DNA of 11,172 nucleotides from Verrucomicrobiales bacterium (GTDB lineage Bacteria; Verrucomicrobiota; Verrucomicrobiia; Verrucomicrobiales; Akkermansiaceae). How positions within the stretch are numbered: the first letter of the stretch is position 1; each line of letters begins with the position of its first letter. The notes beneath the pieces are model-generated. The model had not been told where the DNA came from, did not search any database, and worked only from the letters and a program-made list of their open reading frames with translations. Positions 1 through 7,726 of the stretch are shown here, piece by piece. The position numbers and the translations under genes are program-made. The stretch lies in NCBI GenBank assembly GCA_002729295.1, contig PBTU01000153.1:1-11172 (forward strand), written 5' to 3'.

Positions 1-1
1 A

Positions 2-2482
2 ACGCGGGACGATATCCCCAACTACGAGAAGCGACCCAAGCCACTGCAGTATCAGCACCCACTGAGTCCCGAGGAGAGTTTAAAATATACCCAGGTTCCG
101 GTGGGTTGGAAACTGCAGCTTTTTGCAGCCGAACCTCAGATTGTGAATCCGATTGGCTTGGCCTGGGATGAGCGCGGACGGCTTTGGGCAGCGGAGACTG
201 TGGACTACCCGAATGAGATTAAGGCTGAGCGTAAAGGTGCGGATAAGATCAAAATTCTCGAAGACACAAATGGAGATGGTCGATGTGACAAGGTGACGGT
301 CTTTGCTGATGGACTCAACATTCCAACCTCTCTGACATTTGGAAATGGTGGCATTTATGTTCATCATGCTGCCGAGACTCTCTTCCTCAAAGATACCAAT
401 GGAGATGATAAGGCTGATGTCCGGGAGCTTGTGCTCAAGGGATGGGGAACGGGAGACACCCATGCGGGACCGTCGAATCTTCGTTATGGTTTGGATAACC
501 AGATCTGGGGGACGGTGGGTTATTCCGGTTTCTCCAATAATGGTCAGAGGTTTGGAATGGGAGTGTATCGCTTTACCAAGAGTGGTTCCTCTCTGGAATT
601 TCTCCACCAATTCAACAACAATACCTGGGGAATGGGGTTTAACCCAGCCGGTGACGTTTTTGGTTCTACAGCCAACAATAACCCCAGCTTTTTTGGAGGG
701 ATTCCGGCAACCATTCTTCCAGGAGGAAAAGGTCTCAGCGCCAAGATGATTGCATCGTCTCCGACCTTCCATCCAATCACGCCGAATATTCGTCAGGTCG
801 ATGTCTTTGGGGGCTACACTGCGGCAGCGGGTCATGCCTTTGCAAATTCGAACAACTTCCCGGAATCATGGCGGGGGAAGAGGTCCTTTGTGGCCGGGCC
901 GACGGGGAATCTTCTGGGCATGTTTGATACGAGTCGTGATGGTGCGGGATACAAATCTAAGAATGCTTTTCAGTTAGTTGCTTCGGCTGATGAGTGGTTC
1001 TCGCCGGTTGCTGCCGAAGTAGGTCCCGATGGAAACCTTTGGATCTCGGATTGGTATAATTTTATCATTCAGCATAATCCGACACCGAACGCTGGTCGAG
1101 GTGGATACAATGCGAGGAATGGAAAAGGAAACGCTCACATCAACCCAAACCGGGATCGGCAACATGGACGAATTTATCGCTTGGTTTGGGATGAAGCGCC
1201 AAAGTCAAAAACGAAGTCGCTTGCGGGAGCTTCCACCAACGAATTGGTTGCGGCATTATCTGACCCCAATCAGTTCTGGCGGTTCACGGCGCAAAGGCTT
1301 TTGGTCGATGGTAAGAAGATTGAGGCCTTACCAAAATTGAGGGCTCTTGTCGCGAATCGCGGAGTGGGTTCGATCCATGCTCTGTGGAGTCTTGATGGTC
1401 TGGGCGCTCTGGATTCCGAGACTCATCGTGGTGCGTTGCTTTCGACGGATCCCGCCTTGCGGAGAAATGCCATTCGCGCTCTTCCGCATACTAGAGCGGG
1501 TGTCGCCCTGATGTTTCAATCAGGCGTGATCAACGATTCGGATCTCACCACCCGTCTTGCGGCATTCGTTGCCTTGGCGAAATTTCCATCAAGTGATCCG
1601 GTTAAGAATGCGGTTAGCGCCTTGGGAAATAACGAAGTAAACCAAAAAGACGTTTGGTTGTCGGCAGCTCTGGCTGCGTCGAGAGAGAGGCATCAGGCGG
1701 CAGATTTAGCTGATTTGGAATATGAGGAATCGAAAAAGAATCTCCTGGAAAACGTGAACTGGAAGGTTTCCATTCACAGTGGGAACGGCGCTCAACATTT
1801 GCTTCCGGTAAACGAAGGTTTCAAGGGAGGTAAATGCTTAAAAATTGAATCTGCAAAACCGACCGACACTTCGTGGGGAGGGGTGGTCGAGGTGAAGCCG
1901 AACACGCGTTATCGCTTGCAGGGGAAAATAAAGACAGAGGGTATTAAGGGTGGAGGAATGGGAGCGCTTTTCAATGTTCACGAACTACAGAGTCCTACGC
2001 GTGTTGCCACCAAGGCTTTGAAAGGAAAGAATGGCTGGACCGAAGTCTCGGTGGACTTCAATTCGATGGGGCGTTCAAAGATTACCATCAACGCGCTCTA
2101 CGGTGGTTGGGGGCAATCGACCGGAACAGCTTGGTGGGATGAGATTCGACTTTCTGAATTGGTGGCGGTTCCCAAGGCCGTTTCGGAAGTGAAACTGAAA
2201 CCCGGCGACGCCGCGCGGGGGAAGGCTCTCTTCAATACCCATCCGGTGGCTGCTTGTAGCCGATGTCATGCGATTGCTGGAACAGGTGGCGTAATAGGGC
2301 CGGCTCTGGATACCATTGCGGGAAGGAAGGGGCCTGACTACATCAGGAGATCCCTTCTCGAACCGAATTCGGAGATTGCGGAGGGTTATCCCTTGAAGGT
2401 ATCGCCAATGCCTCCGATGAATCTCCTTTTGGAGCCTCAAGAGATTGAGGATATTCTGGCTTATCTTCAGGCACTGAAATAG
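2..2482 (+). CDS. PVC-type beta-propeller dehydrogenase-like protein fused to cytochrome c (5' partial)
   Basis: The frame is open to the left edge, so the true start lies outside; a GTG at 101 is internal, because the 33 codons before it (ending HPLSPEESLKYTQVP) already fit the family. 826 residues are visible. In order: a beta-propeller like the PVC 'membrane-bound dehydrogenase' N-terminal family (about 30-396; FAAEP, WDERGRLWAAET, DTHAGPSNLRYG and two DTNGD-type acidic loops), a helical HEAT-like stretch (about 405-565), a beta-rich carbohydrate-binding-like module (about 583-720), and a PVC-type cytochrome c domain (about 732-826). Haem c would attach to C752-S-R-C755-H756, with M803 or M806 as likely distal ligand. 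Haem c attachment implies export, though the signal peptide is off-window. The family is abundant in Planctomycetes and Verrucomicrobia; substrates are mostly unknown, and sugar or polymer oxidation is inference. The CotH gene follows after 75 bases on the same strand. Confidence 0.9.
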   Translation, partial: TRDDIPNYEKRPKPLQYQHPLSPEESLKYTQVPVGWKLQLFAAEPQIVNPIGLAWDERGRLWAAETVDYPNEIKAERKGADKIKILEDTNGDGRCDKVTVFADGLNIPTSLTFGNGGIYVHHAAETLFLKDTNGDDKADVRELVLKGWGTGDTHAGPSNLRYGLDNQIWGTVGYSGFSNNGQRFGMGVYRFTKSGSSLEFLHQFNNNTWGMGFNPAGDVFGSTANNNPSFFGGIPATILPGGKGLSAKMIASSPTFHPITPNIRQVDVFGGYTAAAGHAFANSNNFPESWRGKRSFVAGPTGNLLGMFDTSRDGAGYKSKNAFQLVASADEWFSPVAAEVGPDGNLWISDWYNFIIQHNPTPNAGRGGYNARNGKGNAHINPNRDRQHGRIYRLVWDEAPKSKTKSLAGASTNELVAALSDPNQFWRFTAQRLLVDGKKIEALPKLRALVANRGVGSIHALWSLDGLGALDSETHRGALLSTDPALRRNAIRALPHTRAGVALMFQSGVINDSDLTTRLAAFVALAKFPSSDPVKNAVSALGNNEVNQKDVWLSAALAASRERHQAADLADLEYEESKKNLLENVNWKVSIHSGNGAQHLLPVNEGFKGGKCLKIESAKPTDTSWGGVVEVKPNTRYRLQGKIKTEGIKGGGMGALFNVHELQSPTRVATKALKGKNGWTEVSVDFNSMGRSKITINALYGGWGQSTGTAWWDEIRLSELVAVPKAVSEVKLKPGDAARGKALFNTHPVAACSRCHAIAGTGGVIGPALDTIAGRKGPDYIRRSLLEPNSEIAEGYPLKVSPMPPMNLLLEPQEIEDILAYLQALK

Positions 2483-2503
2483 TTCTGGTTGGGAAGATCA
2501 AGC

Positions 2504-2532
2504 TTGACCCGGCGGGGAGGGTTAAGTCTAAC
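2504..2532 (+). promoter_or_regulatory. Putative sigma70-type promoter before the CotH gene
   Basis: TTGACC (2504-2509, five of six matches to the -35 consensus) is separated by 17 bases from TCTAAC (2527-2532, four of six matches to -10). Transcription would start near 2539, about 19 bases before the chosen ATG at 2558. A purine-rich GGAAGG at 2538-2543 lies 14 bases before that ATG, which is long for a ribosome binding site. The CotH gene could therefore be transcribed separately from the upstream gene. The call rests on consensus matching alone. Confidence 0.35.
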
Positions 2533-2557
2533 TCTTTGGAAGGTAAAGTTTTTTAAT

Positions 2558-5500
2558 ATGATAACTCATATTCGTTTTCTCTTAAGGTGTTCTCTGGCGG
2601 TTATCCTCTCTCTGGTGTCGAATTCTACTTTGTCCGCTCAATTTGTGGTCATTTCCGAATTTATGGCCTCCAATGACAACATTTTGAACGATGAGGATGG
2701 CGATAGTGAGGACTGGATTGAGATTTTTAATGAAGGTGTATCGGCGGTGAATCTTACCGGGTGGCATTTGACTGACGATGCCGCTTTGCTGACAAAGTGG
2801 ACCTTTCCGAATGTCATTCTTGATCCCGGCGAGTTGCTCGTTGTTTTCGCATCCAATAAGGATCGGGTTGATCCGGGGGGGGAGTTGCATACAAACTTTA
2901 AGCTCTCCAGTTCGGGCGAATATCTTGCGCTGGTTCGGGATGATGGGACGACGGTTGAATACGATTTCGGCCCAAGCTATCCTCAACAAGTCACCGACGT
3001 GTCTTATGGACTTCAGCAGTCGACCAGCACTACAACCCTAATCGCAGGTGGTGCTTCCGTGAAATACAAGGTCCCCACAAATGCCGCCGATGACGTCAAT
3101 GAGGGGACTAACCCCAACTCATGGATCGGAACCAATTTCAACGACTCTTCCTGGACTAGCGCAACGACCGGGATCGGATATGCGACGGGTAGTCCTGATG
3201 CTTATGATCCCTATATTGCGAGTGATGTGCAGACGGAGATGTTCTCAAACGGCCGTCCTTCGATCTATATTCGGATTCCCTTCACCGTTGCTAATCCAAC
3301 AGACTATTCGTCGTTGAGCTTGAAGATGAAATACGACGATGGCTTCGTGGCCTACCTTAATGGCGATCCGCTTTCAGTCACTGAGATCAATAATCCGTCG
3401 GCCGATCAACTGAACTTCGAATCAATCGCGACGACAACCCATGGTGACGGAGACGCGATTGTTGATGAAGTTTTTCCGCTTTCGACATCACTTCTTAATG
3501 TGGGAAACAACGTGCTGTGCATTCACGGACTGAACCGTTTTGCGACAAGCTCAGATGCGCTTTTTCTACCGACGCTCCAGGGTGTCGTAATCACCGGAGG
3601 TGCGACTACGGCCTACTTCACAACGCCGACACCAGGATCGGCGAACATTGCCGGCGCTTCCTCTCCCGGGCCGCTCGTCCGGAGTGTGACAAAAGACCTG
3701 CCGCCTTTAAATCTTGGTGCTGGAAATCTCGTCATCGAAGCGGATGTCACACCGACACTCAATCCCGTTGCCAGTGTCAGTTTGGTTTCACGGATCATGT
3801 ATGGTGGAGAAACGACGCTTGTTATGTTAGATGATGGGACAGGATCTGATACGAGCGCAGGTGACGGAATTTACACGGCCACAATTTCAACGGCCGGAAT
3901 GACGGCCGGGCAGATGCTAAGGTGGCGGGTCACTGCTTTGGATACTATGGGAGATAGTTCCAGATTACCGCTCTTTCCTGATCCTTTGGATTCACCGGAG
4001 TATTTTGGAACAATTGCTGAGGATTCATCGGTGGACAGTTCGAACCTTCCAATTTTTCATTGGTTCACCTCTAGCCCAAGTGGAGCTACCACCAATTCAG
4101 GATCGCGTGGATCGGTTTATTACCTGAATCAGTTTTACGATAATATCCAGGCTGATCGGCACGGGCAATCGACGGGTGGCTTTCCCAAGAAGAGCTACGA
4201 CTTTGATTTTAATAAAGGAGATCGCTTTCTCGTCGAGCCCGGAGGGAACCGTGCCAAAGACATCAACATGCTCACGAACTGGGCGGATAAGTCCAAGACG
4301 AGGAACACCATTGGCTATGAGATGATGCGGAAGGCAGGTCATCCTGCACACTATGCCTTTCCGGTAAGGATTCAACAGAACGCGGCGTTCTTTAACATCG
4401 CGGATCTGGTTGAAGACGGAGATGATCGCTATTTGGAGAGAGCCGGGCTCGATGGCGAGGGGGCGCTTTACAAGATGTATAATCGCCTCGATTCCTCTTC
4501 GAGCGGGATCAACAAGAAGACGCGTAAAGAAGAGAACAATAATGATCTCGCTGCTTTGGTTTCAGGGCTGGGGCAGTCGGGAGACGCGAAGTTGCGTTAC
4601 GGGTACGACAATACGAATATCCCGGGAACGATCAATTATTTGGCTGCTCTCGATATGACGAATAATAGTGATCACGGGCATAAAAATTATTACCTCTATC
4701 GTGATACCAATGGGACTGGGGAGTGGCGTCCGTTGATCTGGGATATCGATCTCAATCTTGGACGTAATTGGCGGAGTGGACCTGCATATTTTGACGATGT
4801 GTTTCGCTATAACAACCTTCGGGCGGGGCCTTCTAATCGGATGAAGGATCTGATTTTCGATGATGCGACCTTGAATAATATGTTCCGTCGGAGAGTGCGA
4901 ACTCTTATGGATGAGATGTATGGGGCGCCTACCACTCCGAACAATTACTTACAGGACCGGGTAAACGAACTGGTGGCTTTGATTGATCCTATCAATGATA
5001 ATGCCAACACAGGATCGGATGATGCTGATCTGGACTATCAAAACTGGGGGTCGTGGGGAAATAACAACGCCATGCGTGCTGCTTCCAACCGTATCTTAAC
5101 GGAGTATATTCCTTCGCGCCGTACCCAGCTTTATGGCCTTAGCGAGCTTCCTCCGGCACAACCTGTGGCGGCTCCGATCAATATCAGTTCGGTTGATTTC
5201 AATCCGGCATCGTCAGGGGCGTCGTCAGATCAGAGCGGGGAATATTTCACTTTGACCAATCTCAATACTTACGCTGTGGATTGTTCCGACTGGGTGGTTT
5301 CCGGAGGAGTATCGTTTACCCTGCCGCCGGGGGCGGTGATTCCGGTCGGCGGGACACTCTACGTGGGAAGGGATGCCGTGGGATTCCGAGCGCGGAGTGT
5401 GAGTCCGAAGGCTGATGAAAAAAGGTATATGGTCAGTGGGTATGGTGGGCAGCTTTCAGCGAGAGGTGAAACGATTCTCCTCCACGACCATCTTGGTAAT

Positions 5501-6475
5501 CTCATCGATAGCGAGACCTATGTAGGAAGTGAAACACCATCGCAGCAATATTTGCGGATTACCGAATTGCTTTATGCCCCGGTTGGGCCGACGGCAGGAG
5601 AGCTAGCAAGCATACCAACGTTGAGTGCATCGGATTTTGAATTCATTGAGTTGGTCAATAACAGTCAGGCGAGTTTGGATCTCAGTGGAGCCCGGTTTGT
5701 TGAAGGCATCACGATGACCTTCGCAGGGGGAACGGTTTTAAGCCCCGGACAAAGGATTATCGTGGTCGCAAATCAGGCGGCCTTTGAGCTGCGGAATGGA
5801 GCAGGGTATCCGGTCCTTGGAGAGTTTACCGGGAATCTCAGCAATGGTGGGGAAGAAATCCAAATCATCGACAGTGTTGGGGAGAATATCCTCGAGTTCA
5901 GCTACCGCGACGACTGGTATGATCAAACTGATCAGGACGGCTATGCCTTGTCTTTGCTGGATCCGCTGGGGACGCCGGTCACCGATTTTGACGAGGTTGA
6001 AAACTGGGGCATCAGTTTAGCGGTTGGAGGAGATCCCGGACAATCAGCTTCGGGTTTTTCGTCGAGTTTCGAGTATTGGAAAAACAAGGAATTTACCCAA
6101 GCTCAGATTTTGGACTCCTCGGTAGTCGGGGCGCTTGTTGACCTCGATGGTGACACATTGGGAACTCTCCTCGAATACGCTCTTGGACTTGACCCTGAGG
6201 TAGCCGATACAGAATTGGGATATAGCATCTTGATCGTGTCTGACGGGGGTTCAGATTATCAGGCTCTCAGTTATAGGCGACAAAGGAATATTCTAGATAT
6301 GACCTATACGGTGCAAGTCAGTGACGATCTTAAAAACTGGAATCCTATTTCTCAGGTCGTTGGGACGCCCGTAGACAATGGCGATGGCACTGAGACCGTG
6401 ATTATTCGCGATGCTTCGGTTCATCCGGCGGGTAATCAGAGATTTATCCGCTTGTCTGTTGCTCTGACTCCCTAG
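2558..6475 (+). CDS. Exported CotH-kinase and lamin-tail multidomain protein
   Basis: 1305 residues from ATG 2558. This start gives a clean signal peptide (positively charged start, hydrophobic core about 7-20, likely cleavage after LSA27); a TTG at 2489 would add 23 residues ahead of it. Domains: lamin-tail domain 1 (about 28-150), a galactose-binding-like beta domain (about 163-345), a beta-sandwich with a GDGIYTATI motif (about 355-490), a CotH kinase-like domain (about 495-860), lamin-tail domains 2 (about 872-990) and 3 (about 999-1140), and a C-terminal segment (about 1169-1305) with DLDGDTLGTLLEYALGLDP and terminal RFIRLSVALTP. CotH motifs are intact: HGQSTGGFPKKSYDFDF with K545 and D548, SDHGHKNYYLY with D705, and WDIDLN with D729/D731. 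Characterised CotH proteins phosphorylate spore-coat proteins; here the substrate is unknown and spores are not expected. Lamin-tail and galactose-binding modules suggest a cell-surface or secreted role in adhesion or polymer binding (inference). Confidence 0.92.
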   Translation: MITHIRFLLRCSLAVILSLVSNSTLSAQFVVISEFMASNDNILNDEDGDSEDWIEIFNEGVSAVNLTGWHLTDDAALLTKWTFPNVILDPGELLVVFASNKDRVDPGGELHTNFKLSSSGEYLALVRDDGTTVEYDFGPSYPQQVTDVSYGLQQSTSTTTLIAGGASVKYKVPTNAADDVNEGTNPNSWIGTNFNDSSWTSATTGIGYATGSPDAYDPYIASDVQTEMFSNGRPSIYIRIPFTVANPTDYSSLSLKMKYDDGFVAYLNGDPLSVTEINNPSADQLNFESIATTTHGDGDAIVDEVFPLSTSLLNVGNNVLCIHGLNRFATSSDALFLPTLQGVVITGGATTAYFTTPTPGSANIAGASSPGPLVRSVTKDLPPLNLGAGNLVIEADVTPTLNPVASVSLVSRIMYGGETTLVMLDDGTGSDTSAGDGIYTATISTAGMTAGQMLRWRVTALDTMGDSSRLPLFPDPLDSPEYFGTIAEDSSVDSSNLPIFHWFTSSPSGATTNSGSRGSVYYLNQFYDNIQADRHGQSTGGFPKKSYDFDFNKGDRFLVEPGGNRAKDINMLTNWADKSKTRNTIGYEMMRKAGHPAHYAFPVRIQQNAAFFNIADLVEDGDDRYLERAGLDGEGALYKMYNRLDSSSSGINKKTRKEENNNDLAALVSGLGQSGDAKLRYGYDNTNIPGTINYLAALDMTNNSDHGHKNYYLYRDTNGTGEWRPLIWDIDLNLGRNWRSGPAYFDDVFRYNNLRAGPSNRMKDLIFDDATLNNMFRRRVRTLMDEMYGAPTTPNNYLQDRVNELVALIDPINDNANTGSDDADLDYQNWGSWGNNNAMRAASNRILTEYIPSRRTQLYGLSELPPAQPVAAPINISSVDFNPASSGASSDQSGEYFTLTNLNTYAVDCSDWVVSGGVSFTLPPGAVIPVGGTLYVGRDAVGFRARSVSPKADEKRYMVSGYGGQLSARGETILLHDHLGNLIDSETYVGSETPSQQYLRITELLYAPVGPTAGELASIPTLSASDFEFIELVNNSQASLDLSGARFVEGITMTFAGGTVLSPGQRIIVVANQAAFELRNGAGYPVLGEFTGNLSNGGEEIQIIDSVGENILEFSYRDDWYDQTDQDGYALSLLDPLGTPVTDFDEVENWGISLAVGGDPGQSASGFSSSFEYWKNKEFTQAQILDSSVVGALVDLDGDTLGTLLEYALGLDPEVADTELGYSILIVSDGGSDYQALSYRRQRNILDMTYTVQVSDDLKNWNPISQVVGTPVDNGDGTETVIIRDASVHPAGNQRFIRLSVALTP

Positions 6476-6480
6476 GAATC

Positions 6481-6520
6481 AAAAATAATCCCCTGACAAA
6501 CATTTCGAATGTCAGGGGAT
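6481..6520 (-). terminator. Rho-independent terminator after tRNA-Phe
   Basis: A perfect 11-bp inverted repeat (6488-6498 with 6510-6520; arm ATCCCCTGACA) encloses an 11-base loop. Read on the minus strand it is followed at once by TATTTTTG, from the A-rich run at 6480-6487, the classic hairpin plus T-tract. It lies 9 bases beyond the encoded CCA of the tRNA. On the plus strand no T-run follows (GTAAAGGAG), so it is at best a weak terminator for the CotH gene, whose stop is 12 bases before the stem. Confidence 0.85.
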
Positions 6521-6529
6521 GTAAAGGAG

Positions 6530-6605
6530 TGGTGGCTCATCTCGGATTCGAACCAAGGACACGCGGATTTTCAATCCGCTGCTCTACCAACTGAGCTAAT
6601 GAGCC
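6530..6605 (-). tRNA. tRNA-Phe (anticodon GAA), CCA encoded
   Basis: The minus strand folds into a complete 76-nt cloverleaf. The 7-bp acceptor is GGCTCAT/ATGAGCC, the D arm is GCTC/GAGC, and the anticodon stem GCGGA/TCCGC carries loop TTGAAAA. The T arm is CTTGG/CCGAG (one T-G pair) with loop TTCGAAT. The anticodon GAA is the complement of 6570-6572 and reads UUC/UUU. Discriminator A is at 6533 and the terminal CCA is encoded at 6530-6532. It lies downstream of pdxH on the same strand, with its own promoter-like element and terminator, so it is probably a single-gene transcription unit. Confidence 0.97.
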
Positions 6606-6628
6606 ATGCAGTGTGTGCTGCGGGCGGG

Positions 6629-6657
6629 GTGATAATGGCCGCTGCGAGAATTGGCAA
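6629..6657 (-). promoter_or_regulatory. Putative promoter of tRNA-Phe with GC-rich discriminator
   Basis: On the minus strand, TTGCCA (6657-6652, five of six matches to -35) is followed after 17 bases by TATCAC (6634-6629, four of six to -10). Immediately downstream lies CCCGCCCG, a GC-rich discriminator typical of stable-RNA promoters under stringent control. Predicted initiation leaves about 16 bases of leader before the mature tRNA 5' end at 6605. Spacing and position support the call; activity is inferred. Confidence 0.5.
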
Positions 6658-6684
6658 CAGAAAATCAACTTTGAGCGCGATTTT

Positions 6685-7326
6685 TTACGGGCTGAGGCGG
6701 GAGATCTGCCATTGGTTATCATCTAGCTCAAAACAGATTCGGTCATGTAGGCGGCTGGGGCGACCTTGCCAGAATTCGATACAGGTTGGCTTTAGTTGAA
6801 AGCCGCCCCAAAAAACAGGCAGTGGGACTTCCGCGGTTTCGGGATACGTTTGCCGAAAATCTTCTTCACGCTCTACGAGTTGCTCCCGGCTGACGACTTC
6901 ATCCGATTGCCATTCGGAAACCCAAGCTCCAATTTGAGATCCATAGGGGCGGGAGTGGAAGTATTCTTCGGAAATCTCGCGTGACGTTTTTTCGACAGTC
7001 CCGCGGATGTTAACCTGACGCTCGAGTTCCTTCCAAAGAAAGGTTAGGGAAGCATTTGGGTTTTCAGAGAGGTTACGGGCTTTTTTTGAATGATAGTTTG
7101 TGAAGAACTGAAAGCTCCCTTCGTGGAGTCCTTTTAGGAGGACTGTTCTGCTGGAAACCTCACCGTCACTGCCGCTAGTTGCCAGGGTCATGGCATTGGG
7201 TTCTATAATACCGGCTTCTTGAGCTTCGATCATCCATTTTTCGAATTGTTGTAACGGATTCGAATCAGCTTCATTTTTGCGAAGTCCTTTTTGGGTGTAG
7301 TTTTCCCTGAGTTCGGCGAGTTTCAT
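6685..7326 (-). CDS. pdxH: Pyridoxine/pyridoxamine 5'-phosphate oxidase
   Basis: The product is a cytosolic FMN enzyme (EC 1.4.3.5) that oxidises pyridoxine or pyridoxamine 5'-phosphate to pyridoxal 5'-phosphate with O2, the last step of PLP synthesis and salvage. At 213 residues it matches the usual length (about 215-220). Visible family motifs are SSRTVLLKG (R60, K65; FMN site), FFTNYHSKKARNL (74-85), LERQVNIRG (101-109), SRPYGSQIGAWVS (125-137), VFWGGFQLKP (171-180), substrate-binding R192-L-H194-D-R, and the typical C-terminal W-x-x-x-RLSP. The ATG at 7326 overlaps the TGA of the upstream 95-residue gene as ATGA, suggesting translational coupling; no separate Shine-Dalgarno is visible. 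tRNA-Phe follows 79 bases downstream, and no terminator is evident between them. Confidence 0.97.
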   Translation of the reverse strand: MKLAELRENYTQKGLRKNEADSNPLQQFEKWMIEAQEAGIIEPNAMTLATSGSDGEVSSRTVLLKGLHEGSFQFFTNYHSKKARNLSENPNASLTFLWKELERQVNIRGTVEKTSREISEEYFHSRPYGSQIGAWVSEWQSDEVVSREQLVEREEDFRQTYPETAEVPLPVFWGGFQLKPTCIEFWQGRPSRLHDRICFELDDNQWQISRLSP

Positions 7327-7610
7327 TTTTTTGTATCGGGATCGATTTCGTCGTCGTTAATTTCGAGAGAGACATATTCACTGCCTTCTTTCGCCAGTCT
7401 GATTTGGTTAATCCAAAGAACCGCAACGACCCCCAGAAACGCGAAGGATAACTCGAGGAAAAACGGGGTAAACATGATACCCGAGATCTTGCGGAAAAAC
7501 TCTCCGGCAAATCCAGGCAAAGCACCCAGCGCGAAGATGCCGATGACGATCAGAGTAATCGCAAGGATGGGGATGAATCCGGTCAGGAGAAGTTTCGTCC
7601 GTTTGGTCAC
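7323..7610 (-). CDS. Small two-helix membrane protein of unknown function
   Basis: 95 residues starting at GTG 7610; no in-frame ATG lies upstream before the stop at 7664-7662. The N-terminus is basic (MTKRTK), followed by two strongly hydrophobic segments (about 8-30 and 47-67) joined by a short loop (FAGEFFRKISG). A charged, acidic tail (about 70-95, ending LEINDDEIDPDTKK) is probably cytoplasmic. I do not recognise a family. Its TGA overlaps the pdxH ATG (ATGA), so both are likely on one message. That tight coupling and a protein-like hydrophobicity pattern support it being real. The start is uncertain because the upstream bases are pyrimidine-rich (TCCTTCCCCC) with no Shine-Dalgarno. A role in PLP metabolism should not be assumed from position alone. 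Confidence 0.72.
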   Translation of the reverse strand: MTKRTKLLLTGFIPILAITLIVIGIFALGALPGFAGEFFRKISGIMFTPFFLELSFAFLGVVAVLWINQIRLAKEGSEYVSLEINDDEIDPDTKK

Positions 7611-7641
7611 GGGGGAAGGATTGCAAAATATCTCCGCTCTG

Positions 7642-7668
7642 GCAATGTCTGCGATTGCTGATTAGAAT
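7642..7668 (+). promoter_or_regulatory. Divergent intergenic region with weak promoter-like elements
   Basis: The 116 bases between the 95-residue gene and cysS must hold promoters for both directions. On the plus strand TAGAAT (7663-7668) is a fair -10, but its best -35 at 17-base spacing, TGGCAA (7640-7645), matches only three of six. A small inverted repeat, GCAAT (7642-7646) and ATTGC (7654-7658), overlaps this area and could be an operator or chance. Nothing here resembles a T-box leader. Confidence 0.2.
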
Positions 7669-7726
7669 GGTCAATGCAGTCAGGTGGTGCTTGCCCGCAG
7701 GCCGTTCACTGGTTAAGTCTCCGCGC

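Noticed and set aside
80..835. Minus-strand open frame of 251 codons opposite the propeller gene
   Set aside because: It is antisense to well-conserved PVC propeller motifs and its translation shows no recognisable domain.
4057..4770. Spore-coat function for the CotH-domain protein
   Set aside because: The CotH fold is widespread outside spore formers, and the lamin-tail and galactose-binding context is not that of spore-coat proteins.
6509..6799. Plus-strand open frame running through tRNA-Phe into pdxH
   Set aside because: It covers a tRNA and the antisense of a conserved enzyme gene, so it is not a plausible protein gene.
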